A DNA stretch of 60,468 bases from Sphingomonas hengshuiensis. GTDB taxonomy: Bacteria; Pseudomonadota; Alphaproteobacteria; Sphingomonadales; Sphingomonadaceae. Position 1 is the stretch's first letter. Every line of letters starts with the position of its first letter. The stretch lies in the NCBI GenBank assembly GCA_003240755.1, contig QFNF01000015.1, forward strand, positions 1 through 60,468, given 5' to 3'. Positions 17,268 through 27,135 of the stretch are shown here, one piece after another. The position numbers and the translations under genes were made by a program. The notes below the pieces were generated by a model. That model saw only the letters and a program-made list of their open reading frames with translations. It searched no databases and was not told the origin of the DNA.

Positions 17268-18056
17268 ATGGCTACGTTACTCGATCCGTCCGCCCGTGGG
17301 CGCGTCATCCTTGTCGGTGCCGGTCCGGGGGACCCCGGCCTGCTGACCGTGCGCGCCGTCGAGGCGCTCGGGACCGCCGATGTCGTCGTCCATGACGGGC
17401 TGATCGATCCGCGCGTCCTCGACCTTGCGCCGGCGACGGCGCAGCGCATCTCGGTCGCCAAGCAGCGCGCGCGCCACACCCTGCCGCAGGAATCGATCAA
17501 TGCGCTGATCGTCGCCCATGTAAAGACCGGCGCGATCGTCGTCCGGCTCAAGGGCGGCGACCCGTTCATCTTCGGTCGCGGTGGCGAGGAGGTCGAGGCG
17601 GTGCGCGCCGCCGGGCTGCCGGTCGAGGTGATTCCCGGCGTCTCGGCCGCGCTCGGCTGTGCCGCGGGGGCGATGCTGCCGCTGACGCACCGCGACTGGT
17701 CGTCGGCGGTCAGCTTCGTCGCCGGCCAGTGCAAGGGCCTGTCCGAACAGGACTGGTCGGGCCTTGCCGGACAGGGCCGCACGCTGGTCATCTACATGGG
17801 TGTAGCGACTGCGGATGCGATCGCCGACAAGCTGATGGCCGACGGCGTCGCCCCCGACATGCCGGTCGCGGTGCTGGAACGCGGCACCTATGCCGATGCC
17901 CGCGCGCTGCGCACATTGCTGGCGGACCTCGGCCCGATGGTCGCGCGTGAGGCGGTCAAGAGCCCGGCGGTGATCGTCGTCGGCGAAGTGGTGCAGCTCG
18001 CCGATGCCGAGGACCGCCTCGGCAACTGGGCACGCGCAGCGGAGGTGCTGGCATGA
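17268..18056 (+). CDS. cobA: uroporphyrinogen-III C-methyltransferase
   Basis: Makes precorrin-2 from uroporphyrinogen III with two S-adenosylmethionine molecules, feeding siroheme needed by the sulfite reductase encoded two genes on. The 262-residue monofunctional SUMT has VGAGPGDPGLLTVRA (about 16-30), VVRLKGGDPFIFGRGGEE (about 91-108) and the PGVSAALG loop, all typical. It lacks the CysG oxidase/ferrochelatase part. Start at 17268; 12 in-frame codons upstream do not look like family sequence. It is the first gene of the sulfate-assimilation operon and overlaps the next gene by 4 bp (ATGA). Confidence 0.93.
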   Translation: MATLLDPSARGRVILVGAGPGDPGLLTVRAVEALGTADVVVHDGLIDPRVLDLAPATAQRISVAKQRARHTLPQESINALIVAHVKTGAIVVRLKGGDPFIFGRGGEEVEAVRAAGLPVEVIPGVSAALGCAAGAMLPLTHRDWSSAVSFVAGQCKGLSEQDWSGLAGQGRTLVIYMGVATADAIADKLMADGVAPDMPVAVLERGTYADARALRTLLADLGPMVAREAVKSPAVIVVGEVVQLADAEDRLGNWARAAEVLA

Positions 18057-18349
18057 AGCTGCTGACCGGCAACGACCTCGCCAGCGGCGACGTGACGTGG
18101 TGGACCGGCCGCGACTGGTCGCGGCATGTCGAGGACGCCACCGATGTCGGCGAGGACGGCGAACGCATCGCCTCGGTCGAGGAAGCGGCGCGACGGGTCA
18201 ACGTCCCCTATGTGATCGACGCGGTGGCCACCCCCGAAGGCCCCCGCCCCGCCCATATCAAGGACCGCATCCGGGCGCTCGGCCCCACCGTGCGCACCGA
18301 CCTGACGCTGAAACCCGCCGACCCGGATGCCGGGGCGTGGGTGATATAA
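18053..18349 (+). CDS. DUF2849 domain protein
   Basis: A 98-residue soluble protein of the DUF2849 family, found in alphaproteobacteria next to sulfite reductase. It opens with KLLTGNDLASGDVTWWTG and has a conserved WSRHVEDA segment. It overlaps cobA by 4 bp and sits just upstream of cysI, so co-expression is certain and a role in siroheme insertion, electron delivery or reductase assembly is plausible. The biochemical function is not established. A long hairpin-prone spacer separates it from cysI. Confidence 0.85.
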   Translation: MKLLTGNDLASGDVTWWTGRDWSRHVEDATDVGEDGERIASVEEAARRVNVPYVIDAVATPEGPRPAHIKDRIRALGPTVRTDLTLKPADPDAGAWVI

Positions 18350-18467
18350 ATCCTCCCCGGCACGGGGATGGTGAAGAGGGCTGTCCAGTTCCACTAGGGT
18401 TGCGTTGCGCGGCACTCCCCCTCCACCAGCCTGCGGCCGGTCCCCCTCCCCGCACAGCGGGGAGGAT
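18350..18467. repeat. intergenic inverted repeat inside the cysteine operon
   Basis: A 10-bp arm ATCCTCCCCG (18350-18359) is matched by CGGGGAGGAT (18458-18467), enclosing a C/T-rich core with smaller hairpins (CCCCG-GCA-CGGGG at 18355-18367; the CCACCAGCCTGCGGCCGGT segment). The layout resembles a dispersed sphingomonad repeat. The right arm ends 13 bp before the cysI ATG and touches its GGAAGAG ribosome site. Confidence 0.75.
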
Positions 18468-18480
18468 ATAGGAAGAGACG

Positions 18481-20107
<1,627 letters not shown>

Positions 20108-20115
<8 letters not shown>

Positions 20116-20533
20116 GACCCTGCGCCTGCGCGACGATGCCGCGCACGACGAACCCGCCGTCACCCTCGACGCATTCCTCGGCCAGTCGAACGCGACTGCC
20201 GTCCGGATCGAGGCGGGCGACGATGCGCGCGAACTGCTGCCGCATCTCGACCGGCTGGCGCTGATCGAGGTCAGCTTCCCCAAATTCCGCGACGGGCGCG
20301 GCTATTCGGCCGGACGGATCCTGCGCGAAGCGGGCTATGCCGGCGAACTGCGGGCGGAGGGCGACGTGCTGGTCGATCAGATTCCGTTGATGCGCCGCTG
20401 CGGCTTCGACAGCTTCGCCCCTGCCGCGCCGGTCGATCCCGCCGCCCTCGCCCGGGCGCTGGAACGCTACGACCATGTCTATCAGGCCGCGGCCGACCCG
20501 GCCGTCCCGGTGTGGAAGCTGCGTCATGGCTGA
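20108..20533 (+). CDS. DUF934 domain protein
   Basis: A 141-residue soluble protein of the DUF934 family, almost always encoded between cysI and cysH in proteobacteria. The conserved core is LIEVSFPKFRDGRGYSAGRILRE (about 57-79), followed by DQIPLMRRCGFDSF. No cofactor motif is evident and the precise role in sulfite reduction is not established. It overlaps cysI by 8 bp and cysH by 8 bp, so translation is coupled throughout. Confidence 0.9.
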
Positions 20534-21311
20534 TGCCGATCCCGATATCCGCATCCGCGACCGGATCGTGGTCGCCCCGCGCTTTACCCAGGCCGACGCC
20601 GATGCGCTGAACGCCCGCTTCGACGGGGTGTCGACGCGGGACATGCTTGCGACCGCCCTTGGCGAAGGACTGTTCGGTCGCGTTGCGGCGGTGTCGTCGT
20701 TCGGCGCGGAATCGGCGGTGTTGCTGCACCTGATCGCGTCGGTCGACCGGTCGGTGCCGGTGCTGTTCCTCGAAACCGGCAAGCATTTCCCCGAAACGCT
20801 CGCCTATCGCGACCTGCTGGTCGGTCGGCTGGGCCTGACCGATTTCCGCGACCTGCACCCCGATGCGGCGTTGCTCGCGGCGAAGGATGCGACCGGGCTG
20901 CGCTGGTCCTACGACCCCGATGGGTGCTGCGATCTCCGCAAGGTCGAACCGCTCGCCCGCGCATTGACCGGGTTCGATGCCAGCTTCACCGGACGCAAGG
21001 CGTTCCAGTCGGTGACGCGCACCGCGCTCCCGCGCTTCGAACTCGACACGGCGGACGCGGCGGGCCGGTTGAAGATCAACCCGCTCATCACCTGGACCCC
21101 GGCGGACATCGACGCCTATTTCGCCGAACATGCCCTGCCGCGTCATCCGCTGGTCGAACAGGGCTTCCCCTCGATCGGATGCCAGCCCTGCACCAACCGC
21201 GTGAAACCGGGAGAAGACCCGCGCTCGGGCCGTTGGACCGGCTGGGAAAAGGTCGAATGCGGGATCCACAAGCCGCTGCTCGACGACGATCCGAACCTGC
21301 CGAGCTTCTGA
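20526..21311 (+). CDS. cysH: adenylyl-sulfate (APS/PAPS) reductase, iron-sulfur type
   Basis: Reduces activated sulfate to sulfite with thioredoxin or glutathione. The 261-residue protein has the PP-loop segment SSFGAESAVLLHL (about 57-69), the C-C pair in DGCCDLRKVEPL (Cys134, Cys135), a second pair in IGCQPC (Cys219, Cys222), and the catalytic cysteine in ECGIH (Cys245). The four paired cysteines are the [4Fe-4S] ligands that mark enzymes able to use APS directly, unlike the cluster-free E. coli PAPS reductase. It is the last clear operon gene and is followed by a hairpin. ATP sulfurylase genes are not in the window. Confidence 0.93.
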   Translation: MADADPDIRIRDRIVVAPRFTQADADALNARFDGVSTRDMLATALGEGLFGRVAAVSSFGAESAVLLHLIASVDRSVPVLFLETGKHFPETLAYRDLLVGRLGLTDFRDLHPDAALLAAKDATGLRWSYDPDGCCDLRKVEPLARALTGFDASFTGRKAFQSVTRTALPRFELDTADAAGRLKINPLITWTPADIDAYFAEHALPRHPLVEQGFPSIGCQPCTNRVKPGEDPRSGRWTGWEKVECGIHKPLLDDDPNLPSF

Positions 21312-21334
21312 CGCCCGCTTGCCCCGGCGGGCGT
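21311..21334 (+). terminator. hairpin after cysH
   Basis: A perfect 8-bp stem, ACGCCCGC (21311-21318) with GCGGGCGT (21327-21334), and an 8-base loop, beginning at the last base of the cysH stop. There is no T-run. It may terminate the sulfate-assimilation operon before the next small gene. Confidence 0.5.
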
Positions 21335-21353
21335 TCCGGCGCAGAGCGGCGCG

Positions 21354-21821
21354 ATGCAGCAATCGGCAGTCGCCTATTTCACCAACGGCCGGATCATCCT
21401 CGCGCCCGTATCGCGCACGCCATCGGGCGACAGCATCGCCACCGACCCGAAATGGTTCGGCAAATCGGCCAGGAAGGCGGTCGTCGCACAGGCGGTCGGC
21501 GAAGCGCTGGCAGCATCGCGGGCCGGCGTCGCCGACCCGACGCCCGAGCAATGGAAGCGGCAGTTCATCCCGTTCCAGGACGCAGCGGCAGTCAAGAATT
21601 TCAGGACCTTCATGCGCGATGCCCGACGGGTCGATATCGAACGGACCGGCGATGCGGTGACACTCACACCGTTCGACAATCTCGGACCGAATAACGGGTT
21701 CGAGGCACGCGAGGGCGACGCGGTGGCGCTGGCCGCGGACGACATGGAAACTGCTGCCACCATGCTGCTGGGATTGCTGGGGCTTCGGCCGCATGTCCCC
21801 AGCGGCGGATCGACGCGCTGA
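21354..21821 (+). CDS. conserved hypothetical protein
   Basis: A 155-residue soluble protein I do not recognise. It has no signal peptide or membrane segment and looks like a normally coded globular protein, with mixed charge, RIILAPVSRTPSGDS near the start and MRDARRVDIERTGDAVTLTPFDN in the middle. It lies 42 bp after cysH on the same strand, with a hairpin in between, and converges on the GMC operon. The start at 21354 is the first ATG and has no strong ribosome site. Confidence 0.6.
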   Translation: MQQSAVAYFTNGRIILAPVSRTPSGDSIATDPKWFGKSARKAVVAQAVGEALAASRAGVADPTPEQWKRQFIPFQDAAAVKNFRTFMRDARRVDIERTGDAVTLTPFDNLGPNNGFEAREGDAVALAADDMETAATMLLGLLGLRPHVPSGGSTR

Positions 21822-21901
21822 AAGCGTTGGCTGTGTTCCGCCGCGCCGATCGCGGTGACGAACCATAGCGGCGCGAACGATCCGGCCCGCGCCGCCGACC
21901 G

Positions 21902-23578
21902 TCAGGCCCAGGCCCTGGTCCGCACCGCATGGTCCGCCGCACGCGCGGTCAATGCCATGAACGTCAGCGACGGATTGACGCACGACACCGACGCCATCTG
22001 CGCGCCGTCGGTGACATACAGGTTCGATGCGTCATGCGCCTGGCTCCAGCCGTTCAGCACCGACCTGCGCGGATCGGCGCCCATGCGTGCGCCGCCCATT
22101 TCATGGATCGCGTCGCCCGGGACATGTTCGCTTTCATAGCTGCGGACGTTGACCAGCCCGGCCGCTTTCAGCATCGCCTCTCCCTGCGTCCGGGCATCGG
22201 CCATCATCTTCAGTTCGTTCTCGCGGAACTTCACGTCGAAGCGCATCAGCGGCACGCCGAAGCGGTCGACCTTGTTCGCGTGCAGCGACACCCGGTTGTC
22301 GGCATAGGGCAGGCACTCGCCGAACGCGCCCATCCCGAATTTCCACGGGCCATAGCGCCGCATGCCGTGCTTCATGTCCTTGCCGAAACCGACCGGCGCG
22401 GCCGGGTCGCGCCGCGCGCTGCCCTGATAGCCATAGCCCCTGCGAAAGCCGACGCCCTCGTCGCCGTTCAGGTTGCGGAAGCGCGGGACATAGACCCCGC
22501 CCGGCCGCCGCCCGAATTCGATCAGGTCGGTCATGCCGGGAATCTCGCCTTCCGCCCCGACGCGGAAGATATGGTCCATGACGTAGCGGCCAAGCGTCCC
22601 GCTGGCGTCGAAATGGCTGCGACCGCCGCCTGCCATCCGCGAATTCATCAGGATCTGGGTCGATGCCATCGCCGACGCGCACAGGAACACCAGTCCGGCC
22701 TGCACCGTTTCCGCCTGCCCCGTCCTGGCATCGATGAACCTTACCCCGGTCACTTTCCTGCGGGCGGCATCATATTCGAGGTTCGTGACCACCGCATCGG
22801 ACCGCAGCGTCAAGCGCCCCGTCGCCCGCGCCGCCGGCAGCGTCACCGCCTGGGTCGAGAAATAGGCGCCGAACGAACAGCCATTGCCGCACTGGTTGCG
22901 GAACTGGCACTTGCTGCGGTTCTGGTCGGGCTTGTCCTCGGTCATGTTGGACAGGCGGGTGTTGATGAGCTTGCGCCCCGGAAACTGCGTCTCCAGCCGT
23001 TGCTTCAGCCATTTCTCCGCGACGTTCATCGGCATCGGCGGCTGGAATTCGCTATCGGGCAGGTGCGGCAGGTTCTCGCGCGATCCCGACACGCCGATAT
23101 AGTTCTCGACATAGCTGTACCAGGGCGCGACGTCGTCATAGCCGATCGGCCATTCGCCATCGATCCCCTCGCGCTTGTTCGCGGCGAAGTCGTCGGCACT
23201 CCAGCGAAAGGTCCAGCGGCCCCAGATCAGCGACTTGCCGCCGACCGCACCGGGACGGATCCAGTAGAATTTCTCGCCCTCGTCGAACGCATAGGGGTTC
23301 AGCCGGTCGTCATTGTAGAATGGCCGGTTGCTCGGCGCGACATAGCCATGCTTGGCGATGAAATAGTCGCTGTCCATCAGCGGCTTGGGCATCTGGTTGC
23401 GCGCCGGGACCTCGTAGGCCGGCTTGCCGTCATACGGATATCCCTCGATATGCTCGACCATGCGCCCGCGGTCGAGCATCAGGACGCGCAGGCCCTTTTC
23501 GGTCAGTTCCTTCGCGGCGAACCCGCCGCTGACGCCCGATCCGATGACGATCGCGTCGAACCTGTTGGTGGCAGCCAT
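21902..23578 (-). CDS. GMC family FAD-dependent sugar/glycoside dehydrogenase, catalytic subunit
   Basis: A 558-residue GMC oxidoreductase, probably the flavoprotein of a periplasmic three-subunit sugar dehydrogenase. It starts with the FAD-binding VIGSGVSGGFAAKEL (11-25). A cysteine motif C224-x5-C230-x3-C234 (SKCQFRNQCGNGCSFGAYFS) matches the position of the iron-sulfur ligands in bacterial FAD-glucose dehydrogenases. The C-terminal active site has His in AIHEMGGARMG and the Asn of NPSL. It has no signal peptide of its own, so it should be carried out by the Tat signal of the small subunit two genes upstream. Ribosome site GGGAGGGG fixes the start. Last gene of the nine-gene operon. Confidence 0.9.
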   Translation of the reverse strand: MAATNRFDAIVIGSGVSGGFAAKELTEKGLRVLMLDRGRMVEHIEGYPYDGKPAYEVPARNQMPKPLMDSDYFIAKHGYVAPSNRPFYNDDRLNPYAFDEGEKFYWIRPGAVGGKSLIWGRWTFRWSADDFAANKREGIDGEWPIGYDDVAPWYSYVENYIGVSGSRENLPHLPDSEFQPPMPMNVAEKWLKQRLETQFPGRKLINTRLSNMTEDKPDQNRSKCQFRNQCGNGCSFGAYFSTQAVTLPAARATGRLTLRSDAVVTNLEYDAARRKVTGVRFIDARTGQAETVQAGLVFLCASAMASTQILMNSRMAGGGRSHFDASGTLGRYVMDHIFRVGAEGEIPGMTDLIEFGRRPGGVYVPRFRNLNGDEGVGFRRGYGYQGSARRDPAAPVGFGKDMKHGMRRYGPWKFGMGAFGECLPYADNRVSLHANKVDRFGVPLMRFDVKFRENELKMMADARTQGEAMLKAAGLVNVRSYESEHVPGDAIHEMGGARMGADPRRSVLNGWSQAHDASNLYVTDGAQMASVSCVNPSLTFMALTARAADHAVRTRAWA

Positions 23579-23603
23579 ATATCCCCTCCCAGGGCAATTT
23601 TTA

Positions 23604-24437
23604 TCAGTAACGCAGGGCGCGAAGCGTCCGGTAGCTGGTCGTGATGTCGGGCAGATAGGGTGCCGGCGCCTGATCGTTCTCGACATGGAAATGGCGGACG
23701 CCCTTGCTGCCCGGGCGGCGGAACAGCGCGGCGAAATCGGTCTTGCCCGAACCCACCGCGGTCATGCTGCCATCGGCGCGCATGTCCTTGACGTGATAGG
23801 CGTACAGGCGCGGCCCCAGCCGGTCGATCCATGCGCCGACATCCTCGCCGGCATGGCCGACCCAGTAGAGGTCGAGCTCGATCTTCACCAGCGACGGGTC
23901 GGTTTCCCTGAGCAGCCGTTCGTACAGGCTGACCCCGCCCGGCTTCACCGTGAATTCGAAGTCGTGGTTGTGATAGGCAAAGCCGAGGCCGGCCTTGCGC
24001 AGGTCGCGCGCAATACGGTTGATGTTGGGCAGCGCCTCGGTCCAGCCCGCTTCGTTGCGATACTGGTCGGTCATATATGGCAGGATCACCGTATCGGCGC
24101 CCAGCGTCTTCGCCATCGCCACCTGCCTGTCGAACGATCCCAGCAGCGCTTCATAGCCGACATGCACCGACGGCGACGTCAGCCCCAGCCGGTCCGTCGT
24201 CCGGCGCAGTAGCCTGTGGTCCATGGCGTCGTAGCCGCCACCGCCATATTCGACCTCGCGATAGCCGATCCTCGCGATCGACGTCAGCGTCGCCACCGGG
24301 TCCTTCTGGAACAGCTCGCGCACCGTATAGAGCTGGATGCCGATCCTGCCGATCTGCGCGGCCGAGGCGGTACGGGTGGCGGCGAGCGCGGCGACGCCGC
24401 CCGCCCCGATCAGGAGGTTCCTGCGATCGATCATCAT
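23604..24437 (-). CDS. Tat-exported TIM-barrel sugar isomerase/epimerase-like protein
   Basis: A 277-residue AP-endonuclease-2/xylose-isomerase-like TIM barrel. The N-terminus MMIDRRNLLIGAGGVAALAATRTASA has a twin arginine, a hydrophobic stretch and an AxA site, so it is probably exported folded. Barrel landmarks and likely metal ligands are IGYREVEYGG, FAYHNHDFEF, KIELDLYWVGHAG, YAYHVKDM and HFHVEND. The ATG overlaps the upstream small-subunit stop as ATGA (24434-24437). In this context it most likely acts on an oxidised or keto-sugar product rather than a sugar phosphate. Substrate inferred only from neighbours. Confidence 0.87.
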   Translation of the reverse strand: MMIDRRNLLIGAGGVAALAATRTASAAQIGRIGIQLYTVRELFQKDPVATLTSIARIGYREVEYGGGGYDAMDHRLLRRTTDRLGLTSPSVHVGYEALLGSFDRQVAMAKTLGADTVILPYMTDQYRNEAGWTEALPNINRIARDLRKAGLGFAYHNHDFEFTVKPGGVSLYERLLRETDPSLVKIELDLYWVGHAGEDVGAWIDRLGPRLYAYHVKDMRADGSMTAVGSGKTDFAALFRRPGSKGVRHFHVENDQAPAPYLPDITTSYRTLRALRY

Positions 24438-25009
24438 GCGCTATACACCTTGTTGACCTTGGAATAGGGAAAGGCGCCGTCATATTCGCCCGGCACCGGG
24501 AGATATTCGCGCTCCTGCGTCATGCCGATCTCCGATGTGTAGTAACCGGCGATGACGAGCTGGCGGAACGCTTCGAAGAACGGCTGGCCCCCCGCGATCT
24601 GGCCGTTCATCGCCAGCGTGAGCAGCGCATCCTGCTGTGCCGGCGTCGCCTTGGCCGTCGACACGCGGTAATCCGCCACCGCCTTTGCCTCGATCGCGTC
24701 CAGCCCGGCGAGGATCGGCACCCGCTCGGCCGGATAGGACCAGTCGGCCAGCAGCTTTTCGATATAGGCCGGCACCCCGGCGGCGATCGCGCCGGGCGTA
24801 TCGGTGGTCGGCAGCACCCGCTCGCTGAGTGCGGTCATCGCCGCGCGCTGCACGGGCGTGAACACCGCCACGCTCGGCGGACCGTCGCTGATCGTCGGCA
24901 CCGGCGCCGCCACCGGTCCCTGCGCGCCCGCCGCCCGGGCAAGCGGGGCGTAGAGCGCGGTACCGAACATCGCCGCGACGCCGGCCAGCGCCGTCCTGCG
25001 GTCGATCAT
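24434..25009 (-). CDS. gluconate 2-dehydrogenase subunit 3 family protein (GMC dehydrogenase small subunit)
   Basis: A 191-residue Tat-exported protein (MIDRRTALAGVAAMFGTALYAPLARA, twin Arg at residues 4-5). The mature part contains the family pattern FTPVQRAAMTALSERVLPTTDTPGA (about 50-74) and a C-terminal YYTSEIGMTQEREYLPVPGEYDG stretch. In characterised complexes this small subunit is needed for folding and for hitch-hiking of the signal-less GMC flavoprotein through Tat. The stop overlaps the next gene by 4 bp, and the start overlaps the DUF1080 gene by 4 bp (25006-25009). It is the expected partner of the GMC protein at the operon end. Confidence 0.9.
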   Translation of the reverse strand: MIDRRTALAGVAAMFGTALYAPLARAAGAQGPVAAPVPTISDGPPSVAVFTPVQRAAMTALSERVLPTTDTPGAIAAGVPAYIEKLLADWSYPAERVPILAGLDAIEAKAVADYRVSTAKATPAQQDALLTLAMNGQIAGGQPFFEAFRQLVIAGYYTSEIGMTQEREYLPVPGEYDGAFPYSKVNKVYSA

Positions 25010-25833
25010 TTCACCTTCTCCTTCAAATCCTGCGCGATCGCCGCTGCGGGCAACGGGCGGACCCAGATGTTGCGGAACGACACCGGCGAATCATGGTCCT
25101 GCAACTGGATCGGCGCGGCATCGCCATGCGCCGTGTATTGCGCGACCTGCCGCCACGCGGTGGTGCCCGGCATCGCCTGATGGTTCTGCACCAGCACCCC
25201 GTTCAGGAACGCGGTGACATAGGCCGGACGCAGCAGCGAACCGTCGGCGGCGAAACGCGGCCGTTCGAACACGATGTCATAGCTCTGCCACTCGCCCGGC
25301 GCCCGCGCCGCGTTCACCAGCGGCGGCTTGAAGCCATAGACCGCGCCGACCGTGCCATCGGCATAGGTCGGGTTCCGATAGCCATCGAGGATCTGCACCT
25401 CGTAACGCTGCATGAACCAGACGCCGCTGTTGCCGCGATCCTGCGACGTCCCGGTCGGCGGATTGGGGCTGCGAAACTCCAGATGCAGTTGCACATCGCC
25501 AAAGCTCTGCTTCGACACCAGCGCATTCTCGCCGCCGGCACTGGCGCGCGACGGGACGGTCATCGCGCCATCCCTGACCGGCCACGCCATGCGCTGCGGC
25601 GTCCATGCGTCGAGCGATCGCCCGTCGAACAGCACCACCGCGTCCGACGGCGCGCCGCCCGGCTGCTTGGCCGGCGTCACCACCACCGGCGCCGGCCGGT
25701 CGGCGTCATGGACCCGCCACTGGCCGCCGGGCAGCATCGGCGTGTCCCTGAACCCCGGCTTCTCCTGCGCCGAACCCGATGCCGAGAGCGTCATCAACGT
25801 CGCGCCCAGCGCGACCATCGTGCGAAGCGTCAT
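25006..25833 (-). CDS. secreted DUF1080 (3-keto-disaccharide hydrolase family) protein
   Basis: A 275-residue protein with a Sec signal peptide (MTLRTMVALGATLMTLSASGSAQ) and a jelly-roll DUF1080 domain: DAVVLFDGRSLDAW (about 65-78), VQLHLEFRSPN, the RGNSGVWFMQRYEVQILDGY core (about 133-152), and QDHDSPVSFRNIWVRPL at the end. The family is named after enzymes that cleave 3-keto-glycosides, and its lectin-like fold is related to concanavalin-type hydrolases. Sitting in an operon with a C3-oxidising-type GMC dehydrogenase, it is a good candidate for the cleaving step in the periplasm. Ribosome site GGGGAGG precedes the ATG, 13 bp after the upstream stop. Confidence 0.88.
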   Translation of the reverse strand: MTLRTMVALGATLMTLSASGSAQEKPGFRDTPMLPGGQWRVHDADRPAPVVVTPAKQPGGAPSDAVVLFDGRSLDAWTPQRMAWPVRDGAMTVPSRASAGGENALVSKQSFGDVQLHLEFRSPNPPTGTSQDRGNSGVWFMQRYEVQILDGYRNPTYADGTVGAVYGFKPPLVNAARAPGEWQSYDIVFERPRFAADGSLLRPAYVTAFLNGVLVQNHQAMPGTTAWRQVAQYTAHGDAAPIQLQDHDSPVSFRNIWVRPLPAAAIAQDLKEKVK

Positions 25834-25846
25834 CCCGCCTCCCCTG

Positions 25847-26761
25847 TTAAGCCTGATCGATCCGGCGATAGGCGGCGACCAGCGCCTCCTCGCCTGCGCG
25901 ACCCTTGGCGGAATTGCCGTGTTCCATGCCGATCACCCCGGCATAGCGCCTGCCGCGCAGCCATTCGACGATCCGGGCATAGTTGATCTCGCCGGTCCCC
26001 GGCTCGTTCCGGCCGGGATTGTCGCCGAACTGGATATAGCCGATCTCGTCCCAGCAGGTGTCGAGCGTCGGGATCAGGTTCCCCGACTGGATCTGCTCGT
26101 GATACAGATCGGCAAGGATCTTCACCCCCGGGCTGTTCGCGCCCCGCGCCACCGCATAGCCCTGCGCGATGGTCCGCATATAGACGCCGGGGTGGTCGGT
26201 GCGGGTGTTGAGCGGTTCCATCACCATCGCGATGCCATGCGGTGCGACGATCTCGCCGGCGCGGCGCATCACGTCGATCACCCGCGCGGTCTGGATATCC
26301 ACCGGAACCCTGGGGTCCATGAAGCCGGTGACGACGGTCATCCGGGTCGCCGACAGCCGCCGGGCGACGTCGATCGATGCGCGGATATCGGCAAGGAACG
26401 CCTCGCGTTCCGCCCCGTCACTGGCACCCAGCAGCGGGCGTGACTGCGCCCATTTCGGCATGGAGGCGACGAACACCCCCATCGTCATGCCCCGTTGCTG
26501 CAACGCCTTCGCCATCGCGGTCTGCTCGGCGACGCTGCGCTGGGCAGCCTCGTTGTCTTCCCACGCGGTGAACCCCTGGTCGGCGGCATAGGCGATCTGT
26601 TCGATCCGTCCGCCCCGGCTGGCGAAACTGCCCTCGTGCGGCGCGTATTGCAGCGAGAACCGTGCCGCATTCGATGGCGGCCGTTGTGCCGCGCCGACGC
26701 CGACGGCCAGCGTCGCCGCGGCGCCCCCCGCCATGACGGCGCGGCGCGACACTCCGGTCAT
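25847..26761 (-). CDS. Tat-exported TIM-barrel (hydroxypyruvate isomerase-like) protein
   Basis: A 304-residue xylose-isomerase-like TIM barrel with an N-terminal SRRAVMAGGAAATLAVGVGAA twin-arginine signal. Conserved barrel residues include VMEPLNTRTDHPG (ligand Glu), ILADLYHEQIQSG (Asp/His), YIQFGDNPGRNEPGTGEINY and IGMEHGNS, the pattern of the hydroxypyruvate isomerase/Hyi subgroup. It is one of three such barrels in this operon and the second carrying a Tat signal. The ATG overlaps the cytochrome stop by 4 bp (26758-26761). Probable role: isomerisation or elimination on a 3-keto sugar or glycoside in the periplasm; inferred, not shown. Confidence 0.85.
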   Translation of the reverse strand: MTGVSRRAVMAGGAAATLAVGVGAAQRPPSNAARFSLQYAPHEGSFASRGGRIEQIAYAADQGFTAWEDNEAAQRSVAEQTAMAKALQQRGMTMGVFVASMPKWAQSRPLLGASDGAEREAFLADIRASIDVARRLSATRMTVVTGFMDPRVPVDIQTARVIDVMRRAGEIVAPHGIAMVMEPLNTRTDHPGVYMRTIAQGYAVARGANSPGVKILADLYHEQIQSGNLIPTLDTCWDEIGYIQFGDNPGRNEPGTGEINYARIVEWLRGRRYAGVIGMEHGNSAKGRAGEEALVAAYRRIDQA

Positions 26762-27135
26762 TTGGCGGACGTGAGATAGGCGATGATCGCCGCGCGCTTG
26801 GCCGGATCGGGCGTCGCGATCGGCATGCGCGTGCCCGGCACCTTCTTGGTCGGGGCGGCGAGATATTCGTCGAGCGTCCTCGCGTCCCAGCGCAGCTTCG
26901 ACGCCTTCATCGCCGGCGAATAGTTGAAGCCGGCAACCGACGCCGCCGGCCGGCCGACCACGCCGTTCAGGTTGGGGCCGATGCCGTTGCGCCCGCCCTT
27001 GTTGACGGTGTGGCACGCCTTGCACGCATTGAACGCGGGCGGCGCCGGGGTCTGCGCGGTGGTGGGGGTAGCGGTGGCGAGCAGCGCGACGGTCGCGCTC
27101 GCTCCGGCGATGGCGATGCCCATCATCAGCTTCAT
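26758..27135 (-). CDS. periplasmic cytochrome c, single heme
   Basis: A 125-residue class I cytochrome c with a Sec signal peptide (MKLMMGIAIAGASATVALLATATPTTAQ), the heme site CKACH (near residue 40), and an axial methionine in GTRMPI about 60 residues later. Downstream sequence ends in the usual C-terminal helix (RAAIIAYLTSAK). Encoded between dehydrogenase-operon genes, it is the likely electron acceptor of the GMC flavoprotein, passing electrons to the respiratory chain. The start at 27135 begins the signal peptide and overlaps the upstream Gfo/Idh stop (27132-27135). Confidence 0.92.
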   Translation of the reverse strand: MKLMMGIAIAGASATVALLATATPTTAQTPAPPAFNACKACHTVNKGGRNGIGPNLNGVVGRPAASVAGFNYSPAMKASKLRWDARTLDEYLAAPTKKVPGTRMPIATPDPAKRAAIIAYLTSAK

